Below, one piece after another: positions 22,299 through 34,099 of a stretch of DNA of 64,000 nucleotides. The DNA is from Akebia trifoliata (lineage: Eukaryota > Streptophyta > Magnoliopsida > Ranunculales > Lardizabalaceae). Below the pieces are notes generated by a model. That model made no database searches. It saw only the letters and a list, made by a program, of their open reading frames with translations, and was not told where the DNA came from. Location: NCBI GenBank assembly GCA_017979445.1, contig CM030706.1, positions 16,168,967 to 16,232,966 on the forward strand, in the 5' to 3' direction. The translations under genes were made by a program, and so were the position numbers. Each line of letters begins with the position of its first letter. Position 1 is the stretch's first letter.

Positions 22299-24582
22299 TG
22301 CAGACACCCCAATTTGAACGAGCTCTCACTCGAAAGGGCCCAAAAACAGTAATTTTCCAATAAACTGGGCCAACGGGCCTCGAAGGCCCTAAACATTAAA
22401 ATCTGACATTTTTTGACAAATCGAAGCACCTAAAACTTCCCAACTGGGTTGTGAACCCACATGAAAAAATCGGGTATCCTCCCATCTACCCCGCTCCATT
22501 CAAAATATTTATTTTCCAACAAGATAGGCCAACGGGCCTCTAAGGCCCAAAACATTAAAAAATGGTAATTTTGATCAAGTTAAGGTTCCTAAGACCTCCC
22601 AATGGTCTAGGAGACCCATCAAGGGGGTATGAATTACCCTCACCTCTCCGCTTTTGCATCCAAAATACCCGATTTTCAATCAAATCCTTCAACGGGTCTA
22701 AAGGGCCCGATTTGCCAACACGTGGCATTTTTTATCGAACCGATAATTGAGAAAATCTCAAAAAAATTAATAAATTAAAAAATGTGAGACTTGGGATGCC
22801 TACCCCTCCTCTATTCCCACCGCTCCACCTCCGAATCCGCAAACACCCTAAACACTCCAAAGCCCACAAACCCTCAACCCTTTTCTAAATTAATTTCTCA
22901 CCTTACCCCTAACCTAAAAATCAATCCCACATCATCTAAAATCTAAAACAAACCTACCTTCTCAAAGCCATTTCTAAAATAACCCCAATCAATTCTTAAA
23001 ACTCATAACCACTTTCAAAATCCAAGCCCATAAAATCCTACCCATATCCAATTCATTATCCAACCCACAATCGTAACCCATCAACCACTACCCACATCAA
23101 CCAATCACAATCTTCACACCAAAAGCTGACACATGTCACCATCCCTTTCCACCTCCCTCATCTAATCACCTACTCCCATCACCATTCTCTAAACAATCCA
23201 TCTAACCCACATCACTTCCCTCCAAAATCACCTTAACCCATACCCTACGCTAACCTAACCTATCTCCCTTCTCTAACATCAACAACCACCCACATCACAA
23301 CCCATACCCTACACCCCCTAACCTATCATCATTCTCTAATACCATCAACCACCCATATCACAACCAATATCTAGACCCATCACTTTCCCTTAAAACACTC
23401 CAATAAAATCACCTCAACCCATACCTCCCACCATCATCATCAAACTAACCCATACCCCTCTCTCTAATCAACCAACCACCATCACCAATCAACCAATCTC
23501 ATCATCTCCTCATTTGTCACATGTCATCATCCCCTCAATCCCCTCAATCCTCCCAAAACCCAATTAACCAACCTCTTACACTACCCATCCCCCCCAAATC
23601 TAACCCCTTACCTCTTCCATCAACCCAACACTCAATCAAACATCTAACACCTTACACCCCCGTTCTCTCCATCAACCATAAACCATCACTCATCTTATCT
23701 CACCAAACACTCTACCCAAATGGATTTGGGTAGGATCCAACCCATTTGGATCTAAACATCACCTATTTCTATTCATTATACAATTACCTTCACTTCCACT
23801 TTAAATTTCATACCCTTCCCCTCTAAAACAAATGCCATTATCCATTCTCCTAACCATTCACCCCATTATACCCCTAAATGTCCTCCTAACACCTATAAAT
23901 ACCCCTCTCCTCATTCCAAAAATGGTTACCAAGTTTCACTAAGAAAAAAATATTTTCTCTACTATCTCTACTACTACTCTTTCAGACCATCTTCTAAAAA
24001 AGTAATTTCTCTCATACTCCACTAAGGACCTGAGAAGCATAGAAGAAGAAGAGGAAAGAAAGAAGAGAAGAGAAGCTTCAAGGTGGGTTCAAAGTGCACT
24101 CCCCCCTCCCCTCTCTCTACCCTCTCCTCCTCCTTCTTCTATCATCCCCCTCCCCTTCATTTTATTTTAAATTTTAGGATGAATGGACCCCAAGGCTAAA
24201 GGTCTATAAGAGTCATTTCCATCAATGAAATGATCCTATGATCAAGTCGAAAATAAACCCCTATCTAGGGTACAAATGCACCCACGTGGCATTTTATTTT
24301 CCTCTTTTTTTATTATAGAATGATCGATTTACTTGAGGTTACTGCCACTTGGCGGGAAGAAAAGGGTGCCTAACACCTTCCCTTTTCTCCAACCGAGCCG
24401 CTTACCTTGATCTCTAGATTTGATTAACCCTTTATCCATCGTGAGTCACTAAAATGTCAAAAATGACAATTTTTTAAAAAATGTACATTGGATGACCATT
24501 CACACCCACTTACAATATGAATGGTGGCGACTCCAATTCATCGTAGATGTGGCCGTCGTAATGACGAAAACACATATCTACA
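22299..24582 (+). mobile_element. 5' LTR of VIII
   Basis: It starts TGCAGACACC and ends CATATCTACA. TATAAATA near 23895 is the likely promoter TATA box. The block near the 3' end holds GGTGCCTAACACC (24365-24377) and TGGCGACTCC (24525-24534). The middle (22800-23720) is almost free of G on this strand. The open frames at 23521-23733 and elsewhere are by-products of this composition. Confidence 0.95.
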
Positions 24583-24584
24583 GC

Positions 24585-24600
24585 TGGCGACTCCACTGGG
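24585..24600 (+). promoter_or_regulatory. Primer-binding site of VIII
   Basis: TGGCGACTCCACTGGG lies two bases after the 5' LTR. This is the primer-site type I recall for Ogre/Tat elements, reported as pairing with the 3' end of a tRNA-Arg. The first ten bases occur again, exactly 60 bases upstream, inside the LTR (24525-24534). Confidence 0.85.
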
Positions 24601-25339
24601 TAGGCATGGCACGTCCCTCGTGACAACTCGGTTGTTTTGAAAAAAAAAAGAAAAAAAAAAGATTTTTTATTTACTAACATTGTTCGTTTGTTGTTCCTAT
24701 GTTTCTTTTTTTATTTTCTCACATGTACGCGTTGTAATATTTATTTATTTTCATTGCTTGTATTATTGTAAGGGGGTCGACGAAAAGAAAGAAAAAGAAT
24801 GGCACGTGCACTTGCGAGCATAGCCCACTTCCAAGCCACCCCACCCTCAACATACTTAGTCCCGATGCTTAGTAGTTCTACGGCTTGAGATCGTTATTTC
24901 AAGTGTCGGGAATGAACACATCAAACCCGATTACCAACCAACGACGTGTGTACTTCGGTATGCATCGAGGTTTGAAGATTTGGTAACCGTGAAAACACCT
25001 ACTAAGCCACATGCATGTGCCCGATTAGACAAGGGTAGGACACGAGTTTTTGACATGAGATCGATCCCCAAGCAAGGTTGTACTTACTTGAAATTGTTGT
25101 CAGGCCTCGAACCCACAATGTAAGCCCAAGAAGGCATGGTTGTATAGATCATAGGATGCTTTTATTTTTCTCATATTCCTTTCCTTAGGTAAGAAAAGGG
25201 AAGTGTGTTGTATCATACATGTACACAAACAAAAGAAAAAAAGAAAACAGGGAGTGAGAAAGCAAAAATAATGAGGGAACATTGAAAATAGTGGGCCAAG
25301 GAACCATTTCTGTGAAAATCCAGAAGCTGGAATTATTTC
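24601..25339 (+). other. Leader of VIII, first part
   Basis: Noncoding. It has an A-rich stretch near 24640, a T-rich stretch to 24770 and unique sequence after it. The minus-strand frame at 25100-25396 has no recognisable domain. Confidence 0.6.
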
Positions 25340-25555
25340 TGGTCCGTGTCCGTGGCATGGACAGGCGAAAATGTATCCCATCCGTGTTGGGAACACGGTT
25401 GAAACAACATGTACCTCAACCGTGCTCTAAACACGGTTGAAGTGACGAATTACCTTATTCGTGTCTTGAGCACGGTTGAAACAGTAAATGTCTCATCCGT
25501 GCCCAAAACACGGATGACAGAATATAAATTACATCCGTGCCATTAACACGGACCA
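25340..25555. repeat. 38-bp hairpin module, copy 1
   Basis: Five palindromes of the type ATCCGTG-N(6-8)-CACGGAT start at about 25379, 25417, 25457, 25494 and 25532. TGGTCC bounds the module on the left (25340-25345) and GGACCA on the right (25550-25555). Both arms often vary together: AACCGTG/CACGGTT at 25417 and ATCCGTG/CACGGAT at 25494. Copies 2 and 3 are at 38454-38668 and 43596-43773. Confidence 0.9.
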
Positions 25556-25854
25556 AAGTGAACTCGACCCTACAGAATGAACTCAACAGTCCACTTTTGA
25601 AGAGGCTCACTTACTAATCGATCCAACGTTAATGGCACCTTTAGAAAAATCCCAAGTTTTAGACAAATTTAGTAAAATGGACTATGTTAATCAATGTTTC
25701 CAAACAAAACAAAAAAAACAAAACAAAACAAAAAAAAAAACAAAACAAAACAAAAAAACAAAAAAACAAAACAAAATAGAAAAAAATGGGGGCGGGAAGA
25801 ATTTGCAGATTTTCCAACTCAAAATAATTTTGTGAACCGGGTCCCCACTTGCAT
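25556..25854 (+). other. Spacer with CAAAA repeats
   Basis: 25706-25785 is an irregular run of AAAAC/AAAAACA units. The rest is unique, with no gene seen. A similar run is at 36245-36320. Confidence 0.7.
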
Positions 25855-26560
25855 CCATTTAAACTGGGTCCACGACTCAGATTCAATCCAACTGGGTCAA
25901 CAACCCGGATCCAATCCAACTGAGTCCACGACCCAGATTCAATCCAGCTGGGTCAGCAACCCTGATCCAATCCAACTGGGTCCACGACCCAGATCCATGT
26001 ACCTTTTCAACCGGGTCTACGACGCAGATCCATATCCATACCGACTGGGTCCGAGACCCAGATCCAAACCCATTTCAACTGGGTTTACAACCCAGATCCA
26101 TTTTCAAGTTGGGTCTACGACCCAGATCCATATCCATACTAACAAGGTCCACAACCCAGATCCGAACCCATTTCAACTAGGTTTACAACCCAGATCCATT
26201 TTCAAGCTGGGTCTGCGACCCAAACCCATATCCATACAGACTGGGTCCACAACTCAGATCCGAACCCATTTCAACTGGGTTTACAACGCAGATCCATTTT
26301 CAAGCTGGGTCTACGACCCAGATCCATATCCATACCAACTAGGTCCACGACCCAGATCGGAACCCATTTCAACTGAGTCACGACCCAAAACCAGTTCAAC
26401 TGGGCTCACAACCCAGATCCAAACCCATTTCAGCTTGGTTTACGACCCAGATCCACTACAACTGGGTCCAATACCCAGATCCGTTTCAACTGGAACCACA
26501 ACCCAGATCCGTTTCGACTAAGTCTAAAACCCAGATCCACTACAAACCGGATCCATATCC
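25855..26560. repeat. Palindromic minisatellite, 28-37 bp units
   Basis: More than 20 copies of ACTGGGTCCACGACCCAGAT with spacers of variable length. CTGGGTC and GACCCAG pair as a seven-base stem around a three-base loop, so each unit can fold. The long open frame through this block (about 275 codons, from 25694) only reflects the lack of stop codons in the repeat. Confidence 0.92.
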
Positions 26561-26879
26561 AATTTCGAACCAAGTTCATGATCTAACAAAGATAACAACC
26601 GATCAATCGACTCAAATGCATTCAACTTTTTCAAAAGAAAAAAAAATGTCAATTACAGTCCTTGATCTAAGTCGGTGCCTAGAAAGATCTTACCCAGTTG
26701 ATAAAAGGGGGATAGACTATGTCTATTAAGGGAATCAGGTGATTTAAGAGTGCCATTGTACGTCGCCTCTTCCTTGGAGATCTTCCTGGCCGACGATGAT
26801 TTCAGAGAACTGAATTGCAGGCTACCAAAATATGGGTTATTCCGACTCGATTTATCTAAAATTACCTTTTCAAAATATT
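26561..26879 (+). other. Unique spacer between two minisatellites
   Basis: I see no gene or repeat. TCTTACCCAGTTGATAAAAG and following text have no counterpart elsewhere in the window. Confidence 0.5.
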
Positions 26880-27600
26880 TACCCGACTCCGTGTCGATGC
26901 CAACCCCGTGCTGATGAAATCACTATTTCAAAATGTTTTTCCGACTCCGTGTCGATGCCAGCCCTGTGCTGATGAAATTACCTTTTCAAAATATTTTCCC
27001 GACTTCGTGTCGATGCCAGCTCCGTGCTGATGAAATCACTATTTCAAAATGTTTTCCCGACTTCGTGTCGATGCCAGCTCTGTGCTGATGAAATTACCTT
27101 TTTAAAATATTTTCCCGACTCCGTGTCAATGTTAGCCCCGTGCTGATGAAATCACTATTTCAAAATATTTTTTCGACTCTATGTCGATGCCAGCCCCGTA
27201 CTGATGAAATTACCTTTTCAAAATATTTTCTCGACTCCGTGTCGATGCCAGCTCCGTGTTGATGCCAACTCCGTGTTGATGCCGACTCCGTGTCGATGCC
27301 AGCTCCGTGCTGAGATAATTTCGCTTTCAAAATATTTTTCCTATTCCGTGTCGATGCCAGCTCCGTGCTAATGAAATTACCTTTTTTAAAAATATTTTAC
27401 CGACTCCGTGTCGATGCCAGCTCCGTGCTGATGCCAAATCCGTGTTGATGCCGACTCCCCGTCGATGCCAGCTCCGAGTTGAGTTAATTCTGTTTTCAAA
27501 AATATTTTACTGACTCCATGTCGATGCCAGCTCCGTGCTGATGTAATTGTTTTGTAAAATATTCTACCAACTCCGTTTTGATGCCGGCTCCGCGTCGAGA
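26880..27600 (+). repeat. Minisatellite, 57-58 bp units
   Basis: About 11 copies of a unit built from CCGACTCCGTGTCGATGCCA, then CCCCGTGCTGATGAAAT and a TTTCAAAATATTTT tail. Near 27250-27300 and 27430-27480 only the first part of the unit is repeated. It ends about 110 bases before the gag frame. Confidence 0.9.
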
Positions 27601-27712
27601 AATTATTTTTCCATTAAAACTCATAATAAACAACTTTACCTGATCTAATAAAACATCATGCATCTTCATTTTTGTAAACAAGATAGTAACTCTTGGTCTT
27701 CTGTACCCATAG

Positions 27713-29371
27713 GTGGCCAAACAAAAGAAATTCAAACAACCAGAAGTACCTCCATATTTTCTAAGATCATCCACAATCATCATAAGTTCTTCTGAACCAA
27801 CACAACCCCCAGTAACCGAAATGTTAGGTATTGATCCATAAATCATAGCATTATTGAAAATAATCAAGAGGCAAGAAAAGATAGTAAGTGCTGTGTTAGC
27901 CAACGCCAACGTCATACAAGCTCAAACAATACCACAACGTGCATCTAGATCAAATCAGGATTTACCCGAGCAACCTCCCCAGGGACCACAGACCTCCATG
28001 CCTCCTGCAGTACCTGAATACCAGGGGCCTCCGCTCTACATCCCATAGAATCGACCACCCCCTGTGGTCATTCTTGATGATGAATGTGAGTACAGGGCTA
28101 TAGAAGCCAAAAGCGCGACAGATGAAAAATTGGCTCAGCAAATCGAGTCTCTACAGGAAGATATGAGAAGGATGAAGGGCCTCAAGACTATGAGTGGGAC
28201 TCGATTCAAAGATCTCTGCTTCTATCCCAATGCTCAACTACCGGCCAAGTTCAAGTGTCCGGAGTTTGAAAAATATAACGGAGTAGAGTGTCCTCTGTCG
28301 CATCTAAAGTTGTACTATGGATCCATGTGCCAGTATGGCGAGGATGACAGGTTATTAGTACAACTATTTCAAAGGAGTTTAACGGGGCCAGCACTCAAAT
28401 GGTTTTTTGGATTGGACCACATGCTTATCAAAAATTGGCAGGACTTAGTTGAGATGTTCTGGCAAAATTACCAATTCAATACAGATGTGGGTCTAGGCCA
28501 GAACGAGATGGCCAAGATGACAAGAAAGCAACGAGAAACGGTGAAAGAGTATGCACAGAGATGGCGAGAGTCAACCTCACAAGTAAGGCCTACAATGACC
28601 GAACAAGAGATAAACACCACGTTTATCTCAACACTAGGGCACGCCTTCTATACTCATCTGGGGGGGCACACTACTGGCACATTCTCCCATCGGGTACAAG
28701 TAGCAGACTGGGTCGAGGACGGGATCCGAATAGGTCGAATTTTTGATTTCACAAGTCTAGGGACAACAGTAGGGATTCCTTCTCAGAGAAAGCTAGTGCC
28801 TCCAAGAAAGAAGAAGGAAGAAACACAAGTTAACAATGTACAGCCAAACCGACCCCTCTTCATCCCTTCACTAACACCAAGACCACAAACACCGTCGAAC
28901 TCATGGGCACCAGCACCGCCAACATGGAACCCTCCACCTCAGAATCCATTTCGAGCAAATCTTCCACCAGTCGCACAACAGGCACCACTATATTGACAAA
29001 ACCAACAGGCACGGCCTAACAGAGTAAATAGAGTGTTTACCAGATTGCCCATGACACTATCAGAATTACTACCAATCTTACTCAGGGGTGAATATCTGGT
29101 AAAACATCCACCAAACCCCGAGGCTGCCAAAGGACCAGGGTACAATCCTAACCTGTTCTGTGAATTTCACATAGGTGCACCAGGGCACTCTACAGACCAA
29201 TGCTGGTAGCTCAAACATCAAGTACATAACCTGATCAATAAAAAAGCTCTCATCGTAGATGGGCCTACCAACCCGTCCCAACAACAGAATATCAATCAAA
29301 ACCCCATACCTACTCATAATGGAGAAGGGAGTGGACACAGGGTAAATGCCATCTACGGAGAACTCGACTTC
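27713..29371 (+). pseudogene. gag of VIII
   Basis: Capsid protein gene, same frame throughout. It is readable from GTGGCC at 27713, directly after a possible splice acceptor (CCCATAG), with no ATG there. Capsid text lies at 28240-28720 (LKLYYGSMCQYGEDDRL, LTGPALKWF, W..FW..YQFNTD). The nucleocapsid knuckle is C-EFHIGAPGH-STDQC at about 29156-29204. Stops are at 27838, 28046, 28994 and 29207. In the family gag coats the RNA and forms particles; here it could not be made in full. Confidence 0.9.
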
Positions 29372-30460
29372 AATCCTTCGGATTTGATAACACCTATTGG
29401 GGCAAAAATCAGGGTCCACCTAACCCAGGAATCAAAGGCGTCCATGATTAACATAGTCAACCATTATACAATAAATTCATCGCAAAACTCGCAGTTGTCA
29501 CTCAGATTGGTCAACCTCACCTTCCATCCCATTCATCAAAATACTGCTACCCAACCACCTTTGGTTATACCTTACGGATCATCGAACCATCAAAATTCGA
29601 CCCAACCTCCCCTTGTTATACCGTACACACTGCCAACTCCTCAAGGATCAACCCAACCTCCCCTTCATATACCATACACCTTATCCTCACATCCACCACT
29701 CATCATTCCATACAATCCTCATGTAAGTCCTTCCACCATCACTACGTCCAAATCATCACCACCACCTCTCATTCTCAATGTAAAACCTGATCCAGCTCCC
29801 ATAACCATTCGCTCACCTAAACCATTCCCCTATAACTCTGACCAGACAGTTCCTTGGAGTTACGAGACCACCGTCATCACAACCACAGGGGTTGAAACCA
29901 TAAAGAAAGCAATGGTGGCTGATATAGGCCGTATAACAAGGGCAGGAAAGTGCCAGAAATTATCAAAAAATGGTTTGAACATCAGGGAAGAAACAAAAGA
30001 GGTGACAGACGAAGAAAAAAGAAAAGCAAAGGAAAAGGGTAAATTATATAAGGATGATAAGATAGAAGAGAAGGCGAAAGTAACAGACAAAGAGGCTGTA
30101 GACTTCATTAAACTCGTTCGAAAGAGTGAGCATAATATTATGGACCAGCTAAACAAACAGCCAGCTCAAATCAGTATTTTGGGCCTAATACAGAAATCAG
30201 AGGAACACCAAGAGGCATTGCTGAGAGTTTTGGGGAAATCACATGTACCTGTAACTACCTCGCCCGTGCAACTAGAACAAACAGTTGGCCAAATAATGGT
30301 TCCTAATCCCATCATATTTACTGAAAGCAAATTTGTACCAGAAGGACGAGGGCACGTAGAACCGTTAAACATCATGGTCATGTGCAAGGGCATGATGATT
30401 GCCAGGGTGCTGATTGATAATGGTTCAGCACTTAATGTCTGTCCGCTTGAAACCTTCTGA
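29372..30460 (+). pseudogene. gag-pro linker and protease N-terminal part of VIII
   Basis: The frame continues from gag. A proline-rich linker with several copies of PLVIPY/PLHIPY (29550-29740) is followed by a charged K/E-rich stretch (29990-30110) and the conserved QISILGL-type motif (about 30165). The aspartic protease active site reads LIDNGSALNVCPL near 30410-30450, the Tat form of the usual D-S/T-G. A TGA ends the frame at 30458-30460. Confidence 0.85.
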
Positions 30461-30537
30461 AAACTCAATACTGACTGGTCGCATGTCAAGCCCAGCAACA
30501 AGGTTGTTCGAGGTTTTATAGCTCAAGAGGGGATTCT

Positions 30538-31632
30538 TTGAGAGAAGTGGACCTACCGATTACGATAGGTCCTTGCATCTTTGAAGTAACGTTTGAAGTC
30601 ATGGAGATACCGACAACCTTTAACTTGCTACTGGGCAGACCATGGATCCATATAGCAGGGGCTGTACCTTCTTCTCTACACCAGAGAGTCAAATTCATTA
30701 TGGGGCAGAGAATGATATCGGTGCTAGCAAAAAATCTCATCCTAGCTGGGAGAGCTCCAGATGTGCCATTTATCTATATCGAAATGACGAAGGACATGGT
30801 ACTCTATCATTCATATCAATTTGTTGCTGTCAACCACGTGGAAAAAGGGAAGGAAAAAGTAAAGGCAGAACTATCACGGACAAATCTAATGATTAGCCGG
30901 GTCTTGAAAAGAGCAGGTTATCGACCCAGACAGGGGTTGGGACTAGGAAGAAGAGGGAAAGCTACGCCAATTGAAGTAAAAAAGTACATTCTTTATTTCG
31001 ATCTGGGGTTTCGGCCCACAGAAAAGGATATAGCAGAAATGAACGACAAGAAGAAAGAACTGCAATTAGCGAGAAGGCAAAATCAGGAACCGAATGTTTG
31101 GAATCTTGGCAAGGTCTCTCACATCAGCGTTAGCTTCCCAAAATCTCAAACTAGGCCTGACAGTTTATCAGAACCGCTGCCAACCAGATCGGTAAAAAGG
31201 TCAAAAACGATAAATTTCAAACCTGTGCACATTCATGAAAACTCAGTTGTTGAGTCCCAACCATCCTTTATAGAAGGCATTAATATTTTATTCAATGGGG
31301 ATTCCAACGAATGTCTATCAAAGACTACCCAAGAGCCTGCAAAAGTGGAAATCACCACAAGCCAAGAGAAAGAATCACCCTTTCCCACTGGAATTGATTG
31401 GGCATCAGTCGTCATCCCACCAAGCTTGGGAGGGACTATGCCTCAACCTGACAACAACAATCAATCGGAGATTATGGTCATCTCCGAACCATCGATCAAA
31501 TCACCCAACAAATCACTCTCCCATCTCATCCGCCCCCTTAAAGAAGGGGAGATATTGAATAATTGGGAGGAATTCCCATTGACCCTTGAGACTGTTGAAG
31601 CCTCCAAAAATAATGTCATTAGTCGAATCTAG
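30538..31632 (+). pseudogene. Protease C-terminal part and G-patch region of VIII
   Basis: The protease continues in another frame after a frame change between 30460 and 30538: LLGRPWIHIAGAVPSSLHQ (30630-30690) is the conserved second half. A G-patch motif (PRQGLGLGRRGK, about 30925-30960) follows, as in other Tat elements. The remaining 220 codons are an open, poorly conserved linker to the TAG at 31630. Confidence 0.85.
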
Positions 31633-31954
31633 TTTGCCCAAGGATCATAACGAGCCCTCGTCCTTGGGTAAAGACTGTTCTGAGGGCTCCCTATCTTTAT
31701 TAACGAATTTGCATGATTGTTCTTCTTATTTCAAGTATCCAAAAAATTACAAAAAAACAAATATTTCTTAAAAATCAAAAAAATCAAAAACCTCTCAAAA
31801 ATCAAAAAGTTTTTTAAATTGCAAAAAAATAGATATTTTTCAAAAATAAAAAAAAAGTTTTCAAGGGATCTGTCTCAATCAAATGAGTACCCAAATAAAA
31901 CAAAATTTGAAAGGGATGAGTAAGATTTCGATTTTGAACTTGAACTCGACTTCG
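31633..31954 (+). other. A-rich linker
   Basis: Low-complexity AAAAATCAAAAA repeats (31735-31860) separate the protease and RT frames. No gene is seen. Confidence 0.6.
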
Positions 31955-33530
31955 ACCTCATGGGGATCGAAGAAGAATCTGAGGATGAAATGGAGTACCC
32001 ACCTAAAGAAATCAAAGACTTGGTAGAACGTCACGAAAAAGGTGTTTAGCCAAACATTGAGGATACATACTCAACCAATCTTGGTACCAAAGAAGACCCA
32101 CGAATAGTCAAGATCGAAGCCTTATTGACGTCGCAACAGAAGGAAGAAATGGTCGAATTCTTACGGAAGTATCAGGATGTCCTCGCATGGTCGTACAGGG
32201 ATATGCCTGGGTTAAACACAGATCTGGTCGTCCACAAACTACCCATTGCTTCTAGAAGTAAGCCAATCAAGCAAAAATTGAGAAGACTAAAGTCATAATG
32301 GACCCTCAAGGTCAAAGATGAGGTCATGAAATGGTTTGAAGCAGGATTCCTGGTAGTCTCTACCTACCCGGAGTGGTTAGCCAACGATGTCCCAGTACCC
32401 AAGAAAGACGAAAAAGTACGCATGTGTGTTGACTATCGAGACTTGAACAAGGCCAGTCCTAAGGATGATTTTCCACTACCACACATCGACACTCTAGTCG
32501 ATAGTACAGCGGTGCATGGCATGTTCTCGTTCAAGGATGGCTTCTCCGGCTATAACCAGATAAAAATGGCAGAAGAAGACCAGGAAAAGACTGCATTCAT
32601 CACACCATAGGGTACTTTCCACTACAAAGTAATGCCATTTGGGTTAAAAAATGCAGGGGTGACCTACCAATGGGCAATGATCGCATTATTCCACGATATG
32701 ATCCATAAGGAAATGGAGGTCTACGTAGATGACATGATCGCTAAATCTGGCATAGAAGAAGACCATCTGGTGAATTTAAAGAAGTTGTTTGACAGGCTGA
32801 GGAAGTACAGTTTGAGACTAAATCCGATAAAATACGTATTCGGGGCAACATCGGGCAAGCTACTGGGGTTCATCGTCAGCAGAAGGGGCATCGAGATAGA
32901 TCCTGTGAAAACTAAGTATATCCTTGAGATTAAAGCACCTGTTTCAGAGAGAGATGTTCGGGCATTTCTGGGGAGAATACAATACATTAGCCATTTCATT
33001 GCTCAGCTCACTCCCATCTGTGAACCATTCTTCAAGCTACTCAGGAAGGATACGCCGAAGAAGTGGAACAAGAACTGTCAGGAAGCATTCGACAAGATCA
33101 AACAATATATGCTCAATCCACCAGTCTTAGTCCCTCCTACTCCAAGGCGACCTCTACTGATGTATATCTCGGTACAAGAAACGTCAATGGGGTGTGTGCT
33201 AGGGCAACACTATGCATCAAGAAGGAAAGAATAGGCCATCTATTATCTCAGCAAGAAATTTACCGAGTATAAGGCAAAATATTTGACACTTGAGAAGACT
33301 TGATGTGCATTAGTCTGGACATCTCAAGGACTACGTCATTATTTACTCAGTTATTCGACCATGCTCATTGTTAGGATGGACCCCCTGAAGTACCTATTCG
33401 AAAAACCAACACTAACGGGTCGTACAACGAAGTGGCAATTATAATTATCTGAGTTCGACATCACCTATGTCACTCAGAAGGCCATCAAAGGGCAAGTCAT
33501 TGCAGACCACCTCGCCGAACACCCGTTGCT
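31955..33530 (+). pseudogene. Reverse transcriptase and first RNase H of VIII
   Basis: Ty3/gypsy RT in one frame. Its blocks are VPVPKKDEKVRMCVDYRDLNKA (start about 32390), FPLPHIDTLVD, FSGYNQIKMAEED, MPFGLKNAGVTYQ (about 32632) and the catalytic YVDD at 32722-32733. The connection and RNase H follow: FLGRIQYISHFI, the ALDASQ-equivalent region near 33170 and LSKKFTEY near 33245. Stops are at 32047, 32296, 32608, 33232 and 33301, mostly single-base changes of otherwise conserved codons (for example W to TAG at 32608). In the family it copies the RNA into cDNA; here it is dead. Confidence 0.93.
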
Positions 33531-33617
33531 TGACTATGAGCTGTTAAAGATGAACTTCCTGGATGAAGCCATACTATTTACTGAGATTGAAAACGATGAT
33601 GATGATGAAAACCAGGT

Positions 33618-34020
33618 TGGAAAATGTACTTCGACGGAACAGCTAATCAGAAGGGAAACGGAATAGGGGCAGTCTTAATCAAACCCGATGGGTCTCACGC
33701 GCCAATTGCAATCAGAATGAAATTCTAATGTTCTAACAACGAGGCTGAATACGAAGCATGCATAGCGGGGTTGAAAGCAACACTGGACCTTGAGGTAGAT
33801 AAGATCGACGTTTTCGGAGATTCCATCTTAGTAGTCTATCAAACGACTGGAGAATGGAAGACTCGGGAACAGAGGCTGGTCCCTTACCATGAGTATCTAG
33901 AGAAACTAAGCTCACGCTTTGACAGGATCTCATTCATATACATGCCAAGAGCTAAGAATCAGTTCACAGATGCACTAGCTACGCTTGCTTCCATGATTAG
34001 TATTTCAGAAGATCTGATCA
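33618..34020 (+). pseudogene. Second (archaeal-type) RNase H of VIII
   Basis: A further RNase H domain lies between the first and the integrase, which is the mark of the Tat lineage. It reads MYFDGTANQKGNGIGAV at about 33625, then NNEAEYEACIAG (33735) and VFGDSILVVYQ (33815), and ends RAKNQFTDALATLASM (33950-33998). The acidic residues D, E, D and D expected for catalysis are visible. A TAA near 33726 breaks it, and its frame differs from that of RT. Confidence 0.88.
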
Positions 34021-34099
34021 TCGACCCAATTGAGATTGGAATTCAAGATGAGCCAGCTTACTGTCTTCCCGTCGAAGTAGAAGAATCTGAAGAAAAGCC

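Noticed and set aside
25694..26521. 275-codon open frame
   Set aside because: It is the palindromic minisatellite read through. It has no domain, and the frame changes with unit length.
27496..27915. Minus-strand 139-codon frame
   Set aside because: Shadow of the gag N-terminus and the 57-bp array. The + strand reading continues into gag.
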